Below, one piece after another: positions 10,223 through 21,499 of a stretch of DNA of 64,000 nucleotides. Position 1 is the stretch's first letter; each line of letters opens with the position of its first letter. Position numbers and translations under genes: made by a program. The notes under the pieces were generated by a model that was not told the origin of the DNA, did no database searches, and saw only the letters and a program-made list of their open reading frames with translations. The DNA is from Burkholderia singularis. GTDB taxonomy: Bacteria > Pseudomonadota > Gammaproteobacteria > Burkholderiales > Burkholderiaceae. The stretch spans positions 62,001-126,000 of the forward strand of contig NZ_FXAN01000083.1 in assembly GCF_900176645.1 (NCBI RefSeq). Direction: 5' to 3'.

Positions 10223-12043
10223 ATGACCTTGCCCTCGAAGCTGTTCCCGAAGCGCGTTGCCGCTGCGCGCAGCCCGCGCACCGCCACGGTACGCCGCACG
10301 ATCGGCGCCGCGCTCATCGCGGCGTGGACGTTGGCCGCCTTCCCCGTCCATGCGCAAGACCAGGCAGACGACGACGCATCGCAAGACGCCTTCGCGCCGA
10401 CGTTGCCGGAAGAGCAGAAAAATCTGCCGAATGTCCCGTTGACAAGCCAGATCGTCTATCAGGTGCTCGCGGCCGAGGTCGCCCTGCAGCGCAATCTGCC
10501 CGCGCCCGCGTACCAGACCTACCTGGCGCTCGCGCGCGACACGCGCGATCCGCGCATGGCACAGCGCGCGACCGAAATCGCGCTCGCCGCGCAAAGCCCG
10601 GCCGATGCGCTGTCCGCAGCGAATCTGTGGCGCGAGTATGCGCCGAATTCGCAGCGCGCCGGGCAAGTCGACGCCGCTTTGCTCGTGCTCGGCGGCCGGC
10701 CCGCCGACGCGCAGCCGCTGCTCGCGCAAGAACTCGCGCGCACGTCGCCCGACACCCGGGGCGACGCGATTCTCGCGCTGCAGGCGCTGCTGTCGCGCGG
10801 GCCGAACCGCGTCGGCGGCCTGACCGTTCTGCAGGATCTGCTGAAGAACGACATGAACCGTCCGCAAGCGCGGCTCGCGATCGCGCGGCAGCTGCTCGCG
10901 ACCGACGACAAAACCGGCGCGGTGCAGTCGCTGAAGGAAGCGCTGCGCATCAAACCCGACTATCTGCCCGCAGCGCTGATGCTGTCGCAAATGGGGCCGG
11001 CCGAACGCGCGAGCGGCATCGCATCGTTCGAAAAGTTCGTCCAGCAGAACCCGAAGTCACGCGACGGCCGCTTGGCGCTCGCCCAGCTCTATCTTGCCGA
11101 CGATCGCCTGAACGATGCGCAAACGCAATTCGAAGCGATGCGCAAGAACGACTCGCGCGACCCGACGCCGCTGATGGCGCTCGCGCTCATCAAGATTCAG
11201 CAGAAGCATCTCGACGAGGCAAGCGCGTACCTGAAGGATTATGTGCGGGTCGCGCAGAAGAAATCCGGCGCGGACGTCGGGCAGGCTTACGTCTATCTCG
11301 CGCAGATCGCGCTCGACCAGAACAACGATGCGCTTGCCGCGCAATGGCTCGACAAGGTCGACGAATCGAGCCAGCAATACCTGTCCGCGCAGATCACGCG
11401 CGCGCAATTGCTGCAAAAGCAAGGCAAGACCGACGAAGCGCGCAAATTGCTCGCGAACCTGCAGCCGTCCGACCCGCGCGACGCCGCAATGGTCGTGCGC
11501 ACCGACGCATCGCTCCTCTTCAGCGCGAAGCGCTACAAGGAAGCCGCGGACCGGCTCGCGCAGGCCGTCAACGATTTTCCGGACGATGCCGATCTGCGTT
11601 ACGACTACGCAATGGCGTGCGAAAAGATCGGCCAATACACGACGATGGAACAGCAATTGCGCCTGCTGATGCGTGCGCAGCCGGACAATCCGCAGGCGTA
11701 CAACGCGCTCGGCTATTCGCTTGCCGATCGCAATCTGCGCCTGCAGGAAGCGAGCAAGCTGATCGAGAAGGCGAACACGCTCGCGCCCAACGACGCATTC
11801 ATCATGGACAGCCTCGGCTGGGTCAAGTATCGCCTCGGCGATACCGCCAACGCCAAACAAATCCTGCAGCGCGCATACGATCTGCAGCCGAACGCGGAAA
11901 TCGGCGCGCATCTCGGTGAAGTGCTGTGGAAAAGCGGCTCGCAGGACGAAGCACGCGCCGCGTGGCGCGCCGCGCGCAAGCTCGAGCCGGACAACGACAC
12001 GCTCGTGCAGACGCTCAAGCGTTTTCAGGTGAACGGGCTTTGA
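10223..12043 (+). CDS. Tetratricopeptide-repeat protein, exported
   Basis: A 606-residue protein with an N-terminal signal sequence (hydrophobic core AALIAAWTLAAF, cleavage expected after VHA near residue 45) and successive TPR-like helix pairs through to the C-terminus, such as ARLAIARQLLATDDKTGAV and AYNALGYSLADRNLRLQEA. The last repeats (ALGYSLAD, DSLGWVKYRLGD) are a typical TPR consensus. The function is not defined. Homologues occupy this place before lolB in Burkholderia and relatives, which suggests an envelope role. The stop overlaps a possible TTG start of lolB and lies 5 nt before its ATG. Confidence 0.85.
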   Translation: MTLPSKLFPKRVAAARSPRTATVRRTIGAALIAAWTLAAFPVHAQDQADDDASQDAFAPTLPEEQKNLPNVPLTSQIVYQVLAAEVALQRNLPAPAYQTYLALARDTRDPRMAQRATEIALAAQSPADALSAANLWREYAPNSQRAGQVDAALLVLGGRPADAQPLLAQELARTSPDTRGDAILALQALLSRGPNRVGGLTVLQDLLKNDMNRPQARLAIARQLLATDDKTGAVQSLKEALRIKPDYLPAALMLSQMGPAERASGIASFEKFVQQNPKSRDGRLALAQLYLADDRLNDAQTQFEAMRKNDSRDPTPLMALALIKIQQKHLDEASAYLKDYVRVAQKKSGADVGQAYVYLAQIALDQNNDALAAQWLDKVDESSQQYLSAQITRAQLLQKQGKTDEARKLLANLQPSDPRDAAMVVRTDASLLFSAKRYKEAADRLAQAVNDFPDDADLRYDYAMACEKIGQYTTMEQQLRLLMRAQPDNPQAYNALGYSLADRNLRLQEASKLIEKANTLAPNDAFIMDSLGWVKYRLGDTANAKQILQRAYDLQPNAEIGAHLGEVLWKSGSQDEARAAWRAARKLEPDNDTLVQTLKRFQVNGL

Positions 12044-12048
12044 TCGCG

Positions 12049-12678
12049 ATGAAGCGTTTCGCCATGCCACGCGCGGCACGCGGCTTTGCGTTCGCCGCAT
12101 CGGTCTGCGCCGCGCTCGCGCTTGCCGGCTGCGCGTCGCCGCCGCGCACGAGCGCGCCCGGCGCGGCTGCCGCCGCTTCGGACGCGCTGCGCACCGCGTC
12201 GAGCCGCGCATATACGGGCCGCTTCGCGGTGCAATACCATGATGAACTCGGCACGGCGCGCAACGTCTACGGCAATTTCGACTGGCAGGAGCAAGGCGCG
12301 AGCGTGACGCTCGAATTGAGGAATCCGCTCGGGCAAACACTCGCAATCGTCAAATCGGCGCCCGACGGCGCATCGCTCGAGTTGCCGAACCGCGAACCGC
12401 AGTATGCATCGGACGTCGGCGAGCTGATGCAAAAAACGCTCGGCTTCTCGCTGCCGCTCGACGGGCTGCGCTACTGGCTACAGCCGGCCCCCGCTCCCGC
12501 GACGCCCGCCGAAACCGTGCGCGACCCGCAAGACGGCACACGCATCAAGGAAATCCGCCAGGACGGCTGGACCATCGATTATCTCGCATACGCCGACGCG
12601 CCCGCAGTCGGCGTCAAGCGCGTCGACCTGATGCGGCAAGAGCCCGCGCTCGACATCAAGCTCGTGCTCGAGCACTGA
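12049..12678 (+). CDS. lolB: Outer-membrane lipoprotein receptor LolB
   Basis: A 209-residue lipoprotein. The lipobox LAGC places the lipidated Cys at residue 28 after a hydrophobic stretch. LolB takes lipoproteins from periplasmic LolA and inserts them in the outer membrane. Family-like segments are RFAVQYHDE, NFDWQEQGASVTLELRNPLGQTLA and the C-terminal VDLMRQEPALDIKLVL. The order TPR-lolB-ispE-tRNA-Gln-prs is the common beta-proteobacterial arrangement. The ATG at 12049 is preferred over the overlapping TTG at 12040. Confidence 0.9.
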   Translation: MKRFAMPRAARGFAFAASVCAALALAGCASPPRTSAPGAAAAASDALRTASSRAYTGRFAVQYHDELGTARNVYGNFDWQEQGASVTLELRNPLGQTLAIVKSAPDGASLELPNREPQYASDVGELMQKTLGFSLPLDGLRYWLQPAPAPATPAETVRDPQDGTRIKEIRQDGWTIDYLAYADAPAVGVKRVDLMRQEPALDIKLVLEH

Positions 12679-12711
12679 GCGCGTGCATTTTTGTTCGAAA
12701 AAGTTTTTCGC

Positions 12712-13593
12712 ATGACCGATACGACCCGCTCGCTGCGCAACTGCCTCGCCCCGGCGAAACTGAACCTGTTCCTGCATATCACGGGCCGCCGTCCGGACGG
12801 CTACCATGAACTGCAAAGCGTGTTCCAATTGCTCGACTGGGGCGACATGCTGCACTTCACGTTGCGCGACGACGGCCAAGTCTCGCGCAAGACCGACGTG
12901 CCGGGCGTGCCGGCGCAAGCCGACCTCGTGGTGCGTGCGGCCTTGCTGCTTAAGACGCACGCCAGCGTCGCGGCCGGCGTCGACATCGAAATCGACAAAC
13001 GCCTGCCGATGGGCGCGGGCTTGGGCGGCGGCAGCTCCGACGCGGCAACGACGCTGCTCGCGTTGAACCGGCTCTGGCGCCTCGATCTGCCACGCGCGGA
13101 ATTGCAGGCGCTGGCGGTCAAGCTCGGCGCGGACGTACCGTTCTTCGTATTCGGAAAAAATGCATTCGCTGAGGGTATCGGAGAAGCGCTCCAACAGGTA
13201 GAATTACCGCCTCGTTGGTTCTTGGTTGTGACACCATCGGTTCATGTTCCAACCGCAGCGATTTTTTCCGATAAATCGTTGACAAGAGATTCAAAGCCCG
13301 TCACAATTATGGACTTTCTTGCACAGCGTAGCAGCGAAGCAGGATGGCCAGACAGCTTTGGCCGGAATGATATGCAAGCTGTTGTGACAAGGCAGTACGC
13401 GGAAGTTGCAAAGGTGGTCGATTGGTTTTATAATCTGGCCCCCGCTCGGATGACGGGCTCTGGTGCAAGCGTTTTTGCGGCATTCGGCAGCAAAGACGAG
13501 GCAAAAGCGGTGCAAGCCAAATTGCCGGAAAGCTGGAGCAGCACGGTTACCGAGAGCTTGAGTGAGCATCCACTCTACGCTTTCGCGTCATGA
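12712..13593 (+). CDS. ispE: 4-diphosphocytidyl-2-C-methyl-D-erythritol kinase IspE
   Basis: A 293-residue GHMP kinase of the MEP isoprenoid pathway. It starts [21 protein letters not shown], with a conserved Lys (K16). The ATP-binding glycine motif [14 protein letters not shown] is at residues 100-113, and the third GHMP motif [11 protein letters not shown] lies near the C-terminus. A TTG at 12691 could extend it by seven residues. The gene is intact, but from about 13140 to its end the DNA loses the third-position GC bias of the first half and becomes AT-richer, a change that continues up to the adjacent tRNA gene. Confidence 0.94.
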   Translation: MTDTTRSLRNCLAPAKLNLFLHITGRRPDGYHELQSVFQLLDWGDMLHFTLRDDGQVSRKTDVPGVPAQADLVVRAALLLKTHASVAAGVDIEIDKRLPMGAGLGGGSSDAATTLLALNRLWRLDLPRAELQALAVKLGADVPFFVFGKNAFAEGIGEALQQVELPPRWFLVVTPSVHVPTAAIFSDKSLTRDSKPVTIMDFLAQRSSEAGWPDSFGRNDMQAVVTRQYAEVAKVVDWFYNLAPARMTGSGASVFAAFGSKDEAKAVQAKLPESWSSTVTESLSEHPLYAFAS

Positions 13594-13646
13594 AGTTTCG
13601 CGGCATCGGATGGCCTACACTTCCGATGTTGCTCAAAGTTGAGTGT

Positions 13647-13723
13647 AGGGGAGTCGCCAAGTTGGTCAAGGCACCGGATTTTGATTCCGGCATGCGAGGG
13701 TTCGAGTCCTTCCTCCCCTGCCA
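13647..13723 (+). tRNA. tRNA-Gln (anticodon TTG), CCA encoded
   Basis: The full cloverleaf is visible. Acceptor arms are AGGGGAG (13647-13653) and CTCCCCT (13713-13719), with discriminator G13720 and encoded CCA 13721-13723. The D arm is GCC/GGC. The anticodon arm is CCGGA-TTTTGAT-TCCGG with anticodon TTG, and the T arm is GAGGG-TTCGAGT-CCTTC. It sits between ispE and prs, as in many beta-proteobacteria. Confidence 0.97.
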
Positions 13724-13766
13724 AACATTTCCCGCATTTCCCGCCTAAGCCCGAAGCAGGTGCATG

Positions 13767-14723
13767 ATGAGCAGCCATGACGGCCTGATGGTTTTTACTG
13801 GCAACGCCAATCCCGCGCTTGCACAGGAAGTCGTCAAAATTCTCGGTATTCCCCTCGGCAAAGCAATGGTCAGCCGTTTCTCCGACGGCGAGATCCAAGT
13901 CGAGATCCAGGAAAACGTGCGGGGCAAGGATGTTTTCGTCCTTCAATCCACGTGTGCGCCGACGAATGACAACCTGATGGAGCTGATGATCATGGTCGAT
14001 GCGCTGAAGCGCGCATCCGCCGGCCGGATCACCGCCGCCATCCCCTACTTCGGCTACGCGCGCCAGGATCGCCGCCCGCGTTCCGCACGCGTCGCGATTT
14101 CCGCGAAGGTCGTCGCGAACATGCTGGAAATCGCCGGCGTCGAGCGGATCATCACGATGGATCTGCACGCCGACCAGATTCAGGGCTTCTTCGACATCCC
14201 GGTCGACAACATTTACGCCACGCCGATCCTGCTCGGCGATCTGCGCAAGCAAAGCCATCCGGATCTGCTCGTCGTGTCGCCGGACGTCGGCGGCGTCGTG
14301 CGCGCCCGCGCGCTCGCGAAGCAGTTGAACTGCGACCTGGCGATCATCGACAAACGCCGCCCGAAAGCGAACGTCGCCGAAGTGATGAACATCATCGGTG
14401 AAGTTGACGGCCGGACATGCGTGATCATGGACGACATGGTCGATACCGCCGGCACGCTCTGCAAGGCCGCGCAAGTGTTGAAGGAGCGCGGCGCGAAGCA
14501 GGTGTTCGCGTATGCGACCCACCCTGTCCTGTCGGGCGGCGCGGGCGACCGGATCGCCGCATCGGCGCTCGACGAACTCGTCGTCACCGATACGATCCCG
14601 CTGTCGGCCGAGTCGCTCGGCTGCCCGAAGATTCGTGCGCTGTCGAGCGCCGGTCTGCTGGCCGAGACGTTCTCGCGAATCCGCCGCGGCGATTCGGTGA
14701 TGTCGCTGTTCGCGGAATCGTAA
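13767..14723 (+). CDS. prs: Ribose-phosphate pyrophosphokinase (PRPP synthase)
   Basis: A 318-residue class I enzyme making PRPP from ribose 5-phosphate and ATP, for nucleotide, His and Trp synthesis. It starts [19 protein letters not shown]; the preceding ATG at 13764 is a less likely start. Hallmarks are [16 protein letters not shown], the metal/ATP loop [21 protein letters not shown], and the PRPP-binding signature [13 protein letters not shown]. It is followed by a strong terminator. Confidence 0.97.
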   Translation: MSSHDGLMVFTGNANPALAQEVVKILGIPLGKAMVSRFSDGEIQVEIQENVRGKDVFVLQSTCAPTNDNLMELMIMVDALKRASAGRITAAIPYFGYARQDRRPRSARVAISAKVVANMLEIAGVERIITMDLHADQIQGFFDIPVDNIYATPILLGDLRKQSHPDLLVVSPDVGGVVRARALAKQLNCDLAIIDKRRPKANVAEVMNIIGEVDGRTCVIMDDMVDTAGTLCKAAQVLKERGAKQVFAYATHPVLSGGAGDRIAASALDELVVTDTIPLSAESLGCPKIRALSSAGLLAETFSRIRRGDSVMSLFAES

Positions 14724-14752
14724 AACGAACCGCCGCTGCAAAGCATGCGCAG

Positions 14753-14779
14753 AAAGCGAAGCGTCGAGCTTCGCTTTTT
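14753..14779 (+). terminator. Intrinsic terminator after prs
   Basis: A perfect 10-bp stem, AAAGCGAAGC (14753-14762) with GCTTCGCTTT (14768-14777), has a GTCGA loop and ends in a T run. It lies 30 nt after the prs stop. Confidence 0.88.
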
Positions 14780-14885
14780 GCATAATCGGCCGGGACTGAC
14801 GAACCCCCGGCCGTTCGTCGAAGGCTCCGTGCGATAGCGGGGCCCTGTTTTACTGCCTGGTCGCGGGCAGTCATTGGAGAAAGTC

Positions 14886-15500
14886 ATGAAAGTCGTCGCT
14901 TTCGAGCGCAAACAGCAAGGTACGGGTGCGAGCCGCCGCCTGCGTAATGCCGGCAAGACCACGGGTATCGTGTACGGTGGCGAAGCCGCGCCGCAAATGA
15001 TCGAGATCGATCACAACGCGCTGTGGCACGCGCTGAAGAAGGAAGCCTTCCACTCGTCGATCCTCGATCTCGAAGTCGAAGGCAAGTCGCAACGCGTGCT
15101 GCTGCGCGACGTGCAATATCATCCGTTCCGTCAGCTCGTGCTGCACGTTGACTTCCAGCGCATCGACCCGAAGAAGAAGCTGCACACGAAGGTGCCGCTG
15201 CACTTCCTGAACGCGGAAACGAGCCCGGCCGTGAAGCTGTCGAGCGCGGTCGTGTCGCACGTCGTCACGGAAATCGACGTCGAGTGCCTGCCGGGCGACC
15301 TGCCGGAATTCCTCGAAGTCGATCTGTCGAAGATCGAAGCGGGCCAGTCGCTGCATGCGAAGGACATCGCGCTGCCGAAGGGCGTCGCGCTGACCCCGCA
15401 TGTCGACGCAGAAAACCCGGTGGTTGCCTCCGCGACGATTCCGGCCGGCGCCGTGTCGGAAGAAGCGGCGGCGGGCGAAGGCGAAACGCCGGCTGCTTAA
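14886..15500 (+). CDS. rplY: 50S ribosomal protein L25, long CTC/TL5 type
   Basis: A 204-residue protein that binds 5S rRNA. The N-terminal half ([20 protein letters not shown], ending near [10 protein letters not shown]) is the L25 fold. The second half is the TL5/CTC extension found in long forms and absent from E. coli L25. The ATG at 14886 has GGAGAA about 6 nt upstream. The Ala/Glu-rich tail is low complexity. It has its own terminator at 15546-15575 and is followed by pth, a common pairing. Confidence 0.95.
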   Translation: MKVVAFERKQQGTGASRRLRNAGKTTGIVYGGEAAPQMIEIDHNALWHALKKEAFHSSILDLEVEGKSQRVLLRDVQYHPFRQLVLHVDFQRIDPKKKLHTKVPLHFLNAETSPAVKLSSAVVSHVVTEIDVECLPGDLPEFLEVDLSKIEAGQSLHAKDIALPKGVALTPHVDAENPVVASATIPAGAVSEEAAAGEGETPAA

Positions 15501-15545
15501 GCGCCCTTCAGCGCCTTCCCGGACCGTTTTTCACAACGGTCGACG

Positions 15546-15575
15546 ACCCGCCGCGGCTTGCCCGGCGGGTTTTTC
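15546..15575 (+). terminator. Intrinsic terminator after rplY
   Basis: An 8-bp stem, ACCCGCCG (15546-15553) with CGGCGGGT (15563-15570), is followed by four more T residues. It lies 46 nt past the rplY stop. Confidence 0.82.
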
Positions 15576-15625
15576 TTTGTTGCGACCCACCAGGGCGGCG
15601 GCGTGCCCTGACAGGCGAGTACATC

Positions 15626-16234
15626 ATGATCAAGTTGATCGTCGGCCTCGGCAATCCCGGGGCAGAATATACGGCAACGCGCCACAACGCGGGCTTCTGG
15701 CTCGTCGATCAGCTCGCGCGCGAAGCCGGCGCGTCGCTGCGCGACGAGCGGCGCTTCCACGGCTGCTATGCAAAGGCACGGCTCTTCGGCGAAGAGGTGC
15801 ACCTGCTCGAGCCGCAGACCTACATGAACCGCTCTGGCCAATCGGTCGTCGCGCTCGCGCATTTCTTCAAGATCCTGCCGGACCAGATCCTGGTCGCGCA
15901 CGACGAACTCGATCTGCCGCCCGGCGCTGTCAAGCTGAAGCTCGGCGGCGGCAGTGGCGGGCACAACGGCCTCAAGGACATCTCCGCACATCTGTCGTCG
16001 CAGCAATACTGGCGGCTGCGGATCGGTATCGGCCATCCGCGCGAGCTGATTCCCGAAAGCGCACGCGCCGGCGCGAAGCCCGACGTCGCGAACTTCGTGC
16101 TGAAGCCGCCGCGCAAGGAAGAGCAGGATGTGATCGACGCGGCGATCGAACGCGCGCGCGCGGTGATGCCGCTCGTCATCAAAGGCGAACTCGAACGCGC
16201 GATGATGCAGTTGCACCGCAACAGCGGCGCGTAA
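15626..16234 (+). CDS. pth: Peptidyl-tRNA hydrolase
   Basis: A 202-residue bacterial Pth that frees peptides from dropped-off peptidyl-tRNAs. It starts [21 protein letters not shown], which contains the catalytic His (H20) and the GLGNPG motif. [12 protein letters not shown] and the substrate-binding [12 protein letters not shown] are also present. The frame is open upstream through rplY, but [12 protein letters not shown] fixes the start at 15626. Confidence 0.96.
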   Translation: MIKLIVGLGNPGAEYTATRHNAGFWLVDQLAREAGASLRDERRFHGCYAKARLFGEEVHLLEPQTYMNRSGQSVVALAHFFKILPDQILVAHDELDLPPGAVKLKLGGGSGGHNGLKDISAHLSSQQYWRLRIGIGHPRELIPESARAGAKPDVANFVLKPPRKEEQDVIDAAIERARAVMPLVIKGELERAMMQLHRNSGA

Positions 16235-16369
16235 CAGGCTGCGGATAGGCGCGGCGGCGCGCGGGCTTCGCGGATTGCGCCGGTTTGGTCTTTTACGGGC
16301 TCGCCCGTGCCGCGCGCACGGCGTGCGCATCGGTTAATCTCATTGTTTTATCGCGTCAGGAGCCCAGTA

Positions 16370-17437
16370 GTGAGCCGTTATTGGAGCGACATCGTTCATC
16401 GACTCGAGCCCTATGTGCCGGGCGAACAGCCCGCGCTCGCGCATCCCGTCAAACTGAACACGAACGAAAACCCCTATCCGCCGTCGCCGCGTGCGCTCGA
16501 CGCGATCCGGCGCGAGCTTGGCGAAACGGGCGATGCGCTGCGCCGCTATCCGGACCCCGTCGCGCGCCGGCTGCGCAAAACGGTGGCCGCGCATCACGGG
16601 CTCGCGCCCGAGCAGGTGTTTGCCGGCAACGGCTCCGACGAGGTGCTCGCACACACGTTCCAGGCGCTGCTGCAACACGAGCGGCCGCTGCGCTTTCCGG
16701 ACATCACATACAGCTTCTATCCGACGTATGCGCGGCTCTATCGAATCGCCTACGAGACGATACCGCTTGCCGACGATTTCTCGATTCGCGTCGACGACTA
16801 TCTCGACGATTCGGGCTGCGTGCTGTTCCCGAACCCGAACGCGCCGACGGGCCGCGCGCTGCCGCTCGCCGATATCGAGCGCATTGTCGCCGCGAATCCG
16901 AGTTCCGTCGTCGTGATCGACGAAGCGTATGTCGACTTCGGCGCGCAATCGGCGGTATCGCTGATCGCACGCTATCCGAATCTGCTTGTCGTGCAAACGG
17001 TATCGAAGGCGCGCTCGCTGGCCGGGATGCGCGTCGGCTTTGCGTTCGGCGACGCGGAGCTGATCGACGCGCTCACGCGCGTCAAGGACAGCTTCAACTC
17101 GTATCCGCTCGACCGTCTCGCGCAGGCCGCGGTGCAAGCGTCATATGAGGACGATGCGTGGTTCGAGAAAACGCGCGCGCAGGTGATCGCAAGCCGCGAA
17201 CGGCTCATCGGCGCGCTCGCGGCGCTCGGCTTCGACGTCGTGCCGTCTGCCGCGAACTTCGTGTTCGTGCGCCATCCGCGCCACGACGCAGCGGCGCTCT
17301 CGGCACGGCTGAAAGAACGGGAGATTTTCGTGCGGCACTTCAAGCTGCCGCGAATCGATCAGCATCTGCGAATCACAATCGGCACCGACGCCGAGTGCGA
17401 TACGCTCGTCGCGGCGTTGCGCGAGCTGCTCGTCTGA
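16370..17437 (+). CDS. hisC: Histidinol-phosphate aminotransferase
   Basis: A 355-residue PLP enzyme of histidine synthesis, fold type I. The GTG at 16370 follows CAGGAG (16357-16362) and gives the expected N-terminus [20 protein letters not shown]. Family motifs are [31 protein letters not shown] and the PLP-binding Lys in [10 protein letters not shown] (K213). It is a single gene away from any main his operon, so it may be a second copy. No such operon is visible here. Confidence 0.93.
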   Translation: MSRYWSDIVHRLEPYVPGEQPALAHPVKLNTNENPYPPSPRALDAIRRELGETGDALRRYPDPVARRLRKTVAAHHGLAPEQVFAGNGSDEVLAHTFQALLQHERPLRFPDITYSFYPTYARLYRIAYETIPLADDFSIRVDDYLDDSGCVLFPNPNAPTGRALPLADIERIVAANPSSVVVIDEAYVDFGAQSAVSLIARYPNLLVVQTVSKARSLAGMRVGFAFGDAELIDALTRVKDSFNSYPLDRLAQAAVQASYEDDAWFEKTRAQVIASRERLIGALAALGFDVVPSAANFVFVRHPRHDAAALSARLKEREIFVRHFKLPRIDQHLRITIGTDAECDTLVAALRELLV

Positions 17438-17590
17438 GCAAGGTCCAAGGCGGTCCGCTCAACCGGCTCGCCTGCATCGGTCAGTATCCGGATACGGCGC
17501 CGGATAGCAAACCGGCTGAATCGCGAGCCGTTCGCGCCGGCAGCCCGCCGCCGGAACTCCATCCGGGCCATGCGCTGCCGCCCGCGCACG

Positions 17591-18490
<900 letters not shown>

Positions 18491-18547
18491 TCACCTGGTG
18501 CGGCGCCTCGGTAACACGTATCTGGCTCGTGTCGTTTGGAACGCGCA

Positions 18548-19177
18548 TTATTCATCATTTTCGCGTTGCAGCAAATGATAGTGAACGGCGCCCGCCTTGC
18601 CGTGCCGGCACACCTGCCAGCCCGCGAGCGACGCGTGCGCGGCCGGATCGAGCGGCGCGCCCGTCTCGACATACAGGCGCCCGCCCGGCGCGACGAGATC
18701 CGGCGCAAGCGCAAGCGCACGTGCGAGTGCGGCCGCGTCGCCGAACGGCGGATCGATGAACACGACATCGAACGAGCCGGGCGCGAGACCGGCGGCGATG
18801 CGCAGCGCGTCGGCCTCGGCGATCTCGATCGCGCGTGCGGCGAGTTTTTCCTTGAGCGCGCGCAACTGCTGCGCGGCGCGCGGATGACGCTCGACCATCA
18901 CGACGCTCGCCGCGCCCCGCGACGCCGCCTCGAAACCGAGCGCGCCGCTGCCCGCGAACAGATCGAGGCAGCGCCGGCCTTCGAGATCCTGGCCGAGCCA
19001 ATTGAAGAGCGTCTCGCGCACGCGGTCGGGCGTCGGTCGCAGGCCATCGACATCCAGCACCGGAAGCGGCGTGCGCTTCCAATCGCCGCCGATGATGCGG
19101 ATCGTGTGCGGCCTGCCTCGGCCTGCCGCTGCCGCAGCGCGTGGCGCGCAAGGCCGCGCCGGAGAAGTACGGGACAT
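18548..19177 (-). CDS. rsmD: 16S rRNA (guanine-966-N2)-methyltransferase RsmD
   Basis: A 209-residue Rossmann methyltransferase. The family start is IRIIGGDWKRTPLPV, then LRPTPDRVRETLFNWL, the SAM-binding LDLFAGSGALG (71-81), and the amino-methyl catalytic DPPF (142-145). It methylates a base in the P site of 16S rRNA. The first 20 residues are Ala/Arg-rich and could be a start mis-assignment. It is divergent from ftsY. Confidence 0.94.
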   Translation of the reverse strand: MSRTSPARPCAPRAAAAAGRGRPHTIRIIGGDWKRTPLPVLDVDGLRPTPDRVRETLFNWLGQDLEGRRCLDLFAGSGALGFEAASRGAASVVMVERHPRAAQQLRALKEKLAARAIEIAEADALRIAAGLAPGSFDVVFIDPPFGDAAALARALALAPDLVAPGGRLYVETGAPLDPAAHASLAGWQVCRHGKAGAVHYHLLQRENDE

Positions 19178-19427
19178 ACGAAGAATTCGATACGAACGAA
19201 AAACGCTGGAAACAGCCCGCGCCGCAGCACAAGCTGCGCACCGCGCACCGCAATGACGCGCACGTTACCACAAGCGGCGCGCGCCCTTTGCCGCGCGCGA
19301 GCGGCGAACCGCATGCGCCTGATAAAATATCGCGCTTCAGGCGCGCTTGGCGGCGCGCCTTCAGATGCTCGCATCGGGCCGGCCGACCGGTGCCGCGCCC
19401 GCCCCGCCTCTTTCCGCAAGCAAAATC

Positions 19428-20690
19428 ATGTTCAGCTTTTTCAAACGATTCAGGAAAGCGCCCGAAGCCACATCGGCCGAGCCGCAACCAACGCCCGACG
19501 CGGACCATCCGGCAGACGAGCTTGCGCAACACGACGCGCGCGACGAAGCGGCGCCGGCAGTTGTACCCGAAGCGCACGCGGATGCCGCCGCGCACGAAGA
19601 TGCGCCGGCAGCCGGCTCCGTGCCGCCGATACCCGCTACCTCCGCTGCCGTGCCCGCCGCAGACGGCTCGGCCGCCACGCCCGCCGCAGCGTCACCATCC
19701 GTCGTGGTGACGGTCACGCCATCCGCGAACCGCGACGGCGAAGTGGTCGAAACGGTCGAAATCGTACCGCCGCCCGCTGCCGAGCCGGCCGCGAAAAAAT
19801 CGTGGCTGACGCGGCTGAAATCGGGTCTCGCGAAAACGAGTTCGAACATCACAAGCGTGTTCGTCAACACGAAAATCGACGACGCGCTCTATGAAGAACT
19901 CGAAACGGCGCTGCTGATGTCCGACGCCGGCATCGACGCGACCGAGCATTTGCTCACCGCGCTGCGCGAAAAAGTGCGCGCGGCTCGCCTGACCGATCCG
20001 CAGCAAGTCAAGCGCGCGTTGCGCGACCTGATCGTCGAGCTATTGGCGCCGCTCGAGAAATCGCTCGTGCTAGGCCGCGCGCAGCCGCTCGTGATGATGA
20101 TCGCGGGCGTCAACGGTGCGGGCAAGACAACGAGCATCGGCAAGCTCGCGAAGCATCTGCAACGCTTCGATCAGTCGGTGCTGCTCGCGGCGGGCGATAC
20201 GTTTCGCGCGGCCGCGCGCGAGCAACTCGCGATCTGGGGCGAGCGCAACAACGTGACCGTCGTTCAGCAGGAAAGCGGCGATCCGGCCGCGGTGATCTTC
20301 GACGCGGTCGGCGCGGCGCGCGCGCGCAAAATCGACGTGATGATGGCCGACACGGCGGGCCGCCTGCCGACGCAACTCCATCTGATGGAGGAACTGCGCA
20401 AGGTCAAGCGTGTGATCGGCAAGGCGCACGACAGCGCGCCGCATGAAGTCCTGCTCGTGATCGACGCGAATACCGGCCAGAATGCGCTTACGCAGGTCAA
20501 GGCATTCGACGATGCGCTCGGCCTGACGGGCCTGATCGTCACCAAGCTCGACGGCACCGCGAAGGGCGGCATCCTCGCCGCGATCGCGCGGCAACGGCCG
20601 ATTCCGGTGTATTTCATCGGTGTCGGCGAGAAGGTCGAGGATCTGCAGCCGTTCAGCGCGGAAGAATTCGCGGACGCGCTGCTTGGCTGA
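19428..20690 (+). CDS. ftsY: Signal recognition particle receptor FtsY
   Basis: A 420-residue SRP receptor GTPase. The ATG at 19428 gives MFSFFKRFRKAP, an amphipathic membrane-targeting start. It is followed by a long acidic/Ala-Pro-rich A domain (about 14-130) and the NG domain. The P-loop GVNGAGKT is at residues 227-234, with DTFRAAAREQL, DTAGRLPTQLHLMEEL and TKLDGTAKGG as further SRP-GTPase motifs. TAAAAT at about 19324 may be part of its promoter. Confidence 0.96.
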   Translation: MFSFFKRFRKAPEATSAEPQPTPDADHPADELAQHDARDEAAPAVVPEAHADAAAHEDAPAAGSVPPIPATSAAVPAADGSAATPAAASPSVVVTVTPSANRDGEVVETVEIVPPPAAEPAAKKSWLTRLKSGLAKTSSNITSVFVNTKIDDALYEELETALLMSDAGIDATEHLLTALREKVRAARLTDPQQVKRALRDLIVELLAPLEKSLVLGRAQPLVMMIAGVNGAGKTTSIGKLAKHLQRFDQSVLLAAGDTFRAAAREQLAIWGERNNVTVVQQESGDPAAVIFDAVGAARARKIDVMMADTAGRLPTQLHLMEELRKVKRVIGKAHDSAPHEVLLVIDANTGQNALTQVKAFDDALGLTGLIVTKLDGTAKGGILAAIARQRPIPVYFIGVGEKVEDLQPFSAEEFADALLG

Positions 20691-20851
20691 CGCCGCGCAA
20701 TCATGCCGGCGCGTGCGCTGGAACGGGCGCGGCGCTTTGGGATTTGGGACGCCCGTTTGCCGAGTTTCATCCGGCCGGCAATCCAATCATTCGGCAAACC
20801 AGCTAATCGGCCGATCTCGGCTTGCCGCGCACGGGCAAAAACCGTGTGCGG

Positions 20852-21499
20852 CTACTGCTCCGCGTCCGGCTGCGCGGCGGGCACCGACGCCTTGAACGCA
20901 TCGAACGTCATCGCATGGTCGAAAATGCGCTGGATCGTCGGATAACGCGTGGTGTCGATCGCGAAGCGGTGCGCATTGAACACTTGCGGCACGACGCAGA
21001 GATCGGCAAGCGTCGGCGTGTCACCAAAGCACAGCTTGCCCGTGCGCGGATCGTGCGCGAGGCGCGCCTCGAGCTTCGCGAATCCGTCATCGATCCAATG
21101 GCGATACCACGCATCTTTTGCGTCGTCGTCGATCTTCAGTGTGTGCTTCAGGTACTTCAGCACGCGCAGGTTGTTGAGCGGGTGGATCTCGCAGGCCACC
21201 AACAACCCGATCGCGCGCACGTATGCGCGATCGAGCGGCACGTGCGGCAGCAGCGGCACATCCGGATACTTTTCGTCGAGATACTCGATGATCGCGAGCG
21301 ACTGATGCAGCGGCGAATCGCCGTCGACGAGCGTCGGCACGAGCGCGTCCGGATTCAGCGCGCGATAGTCTTCCTTCAATTGCTGGCCGCCGTCGCGCAA
21401 CAGGTGCACCGGCACATAATCGAACGGCAGCCCCTTCAGACGCAGCGCAATGCGCACGCGAAACGACGCCGAGCTGCGGAAATAACTGTATAGCTTCAT
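20852..21499 (-). CDS. maiA: Maleylacetoacetate isomerase (zeta-class glutathione S-transferase)
   Basis: A 215-residue GST-fold protein. The zeta signature SSASFRVRIAL near residue 9 carries the catalytic Ser. VPTLVDGDSPLHQSLAIIEYLDE is the glutathione-binding region, and a C-terminal all-helical domain follows. It isomerises maleylacetoacetate to fumarylacetoacetate in tyrosine catabolism. The usual partners hmgA and fahA are not adjacent, so another GST substrate is possible. The ATG at 21499 fits the family start MKLYSYFRSS. Confidence 0.88.
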   Translation of the reverse strand: MKLYSYFRSSASFRVRIALRLKGLPFDYVPVHLLRDGGQQLKEDYRALNPDALVPTLVDGDSPLHQSLAIIEYLDEKYPDVPLLPHVPLDRAYVRAIGLLVACEIHPLNNLRVLKYLKHTLKIDDDAKDAWYRHWIDDGFAKLEARLAHDPRTGKLCFGDTPTLADLCVVPQVFNAHRFAIDTTRYPTIQRIFDHAMTFDAFKASVPAAQPDAEQ

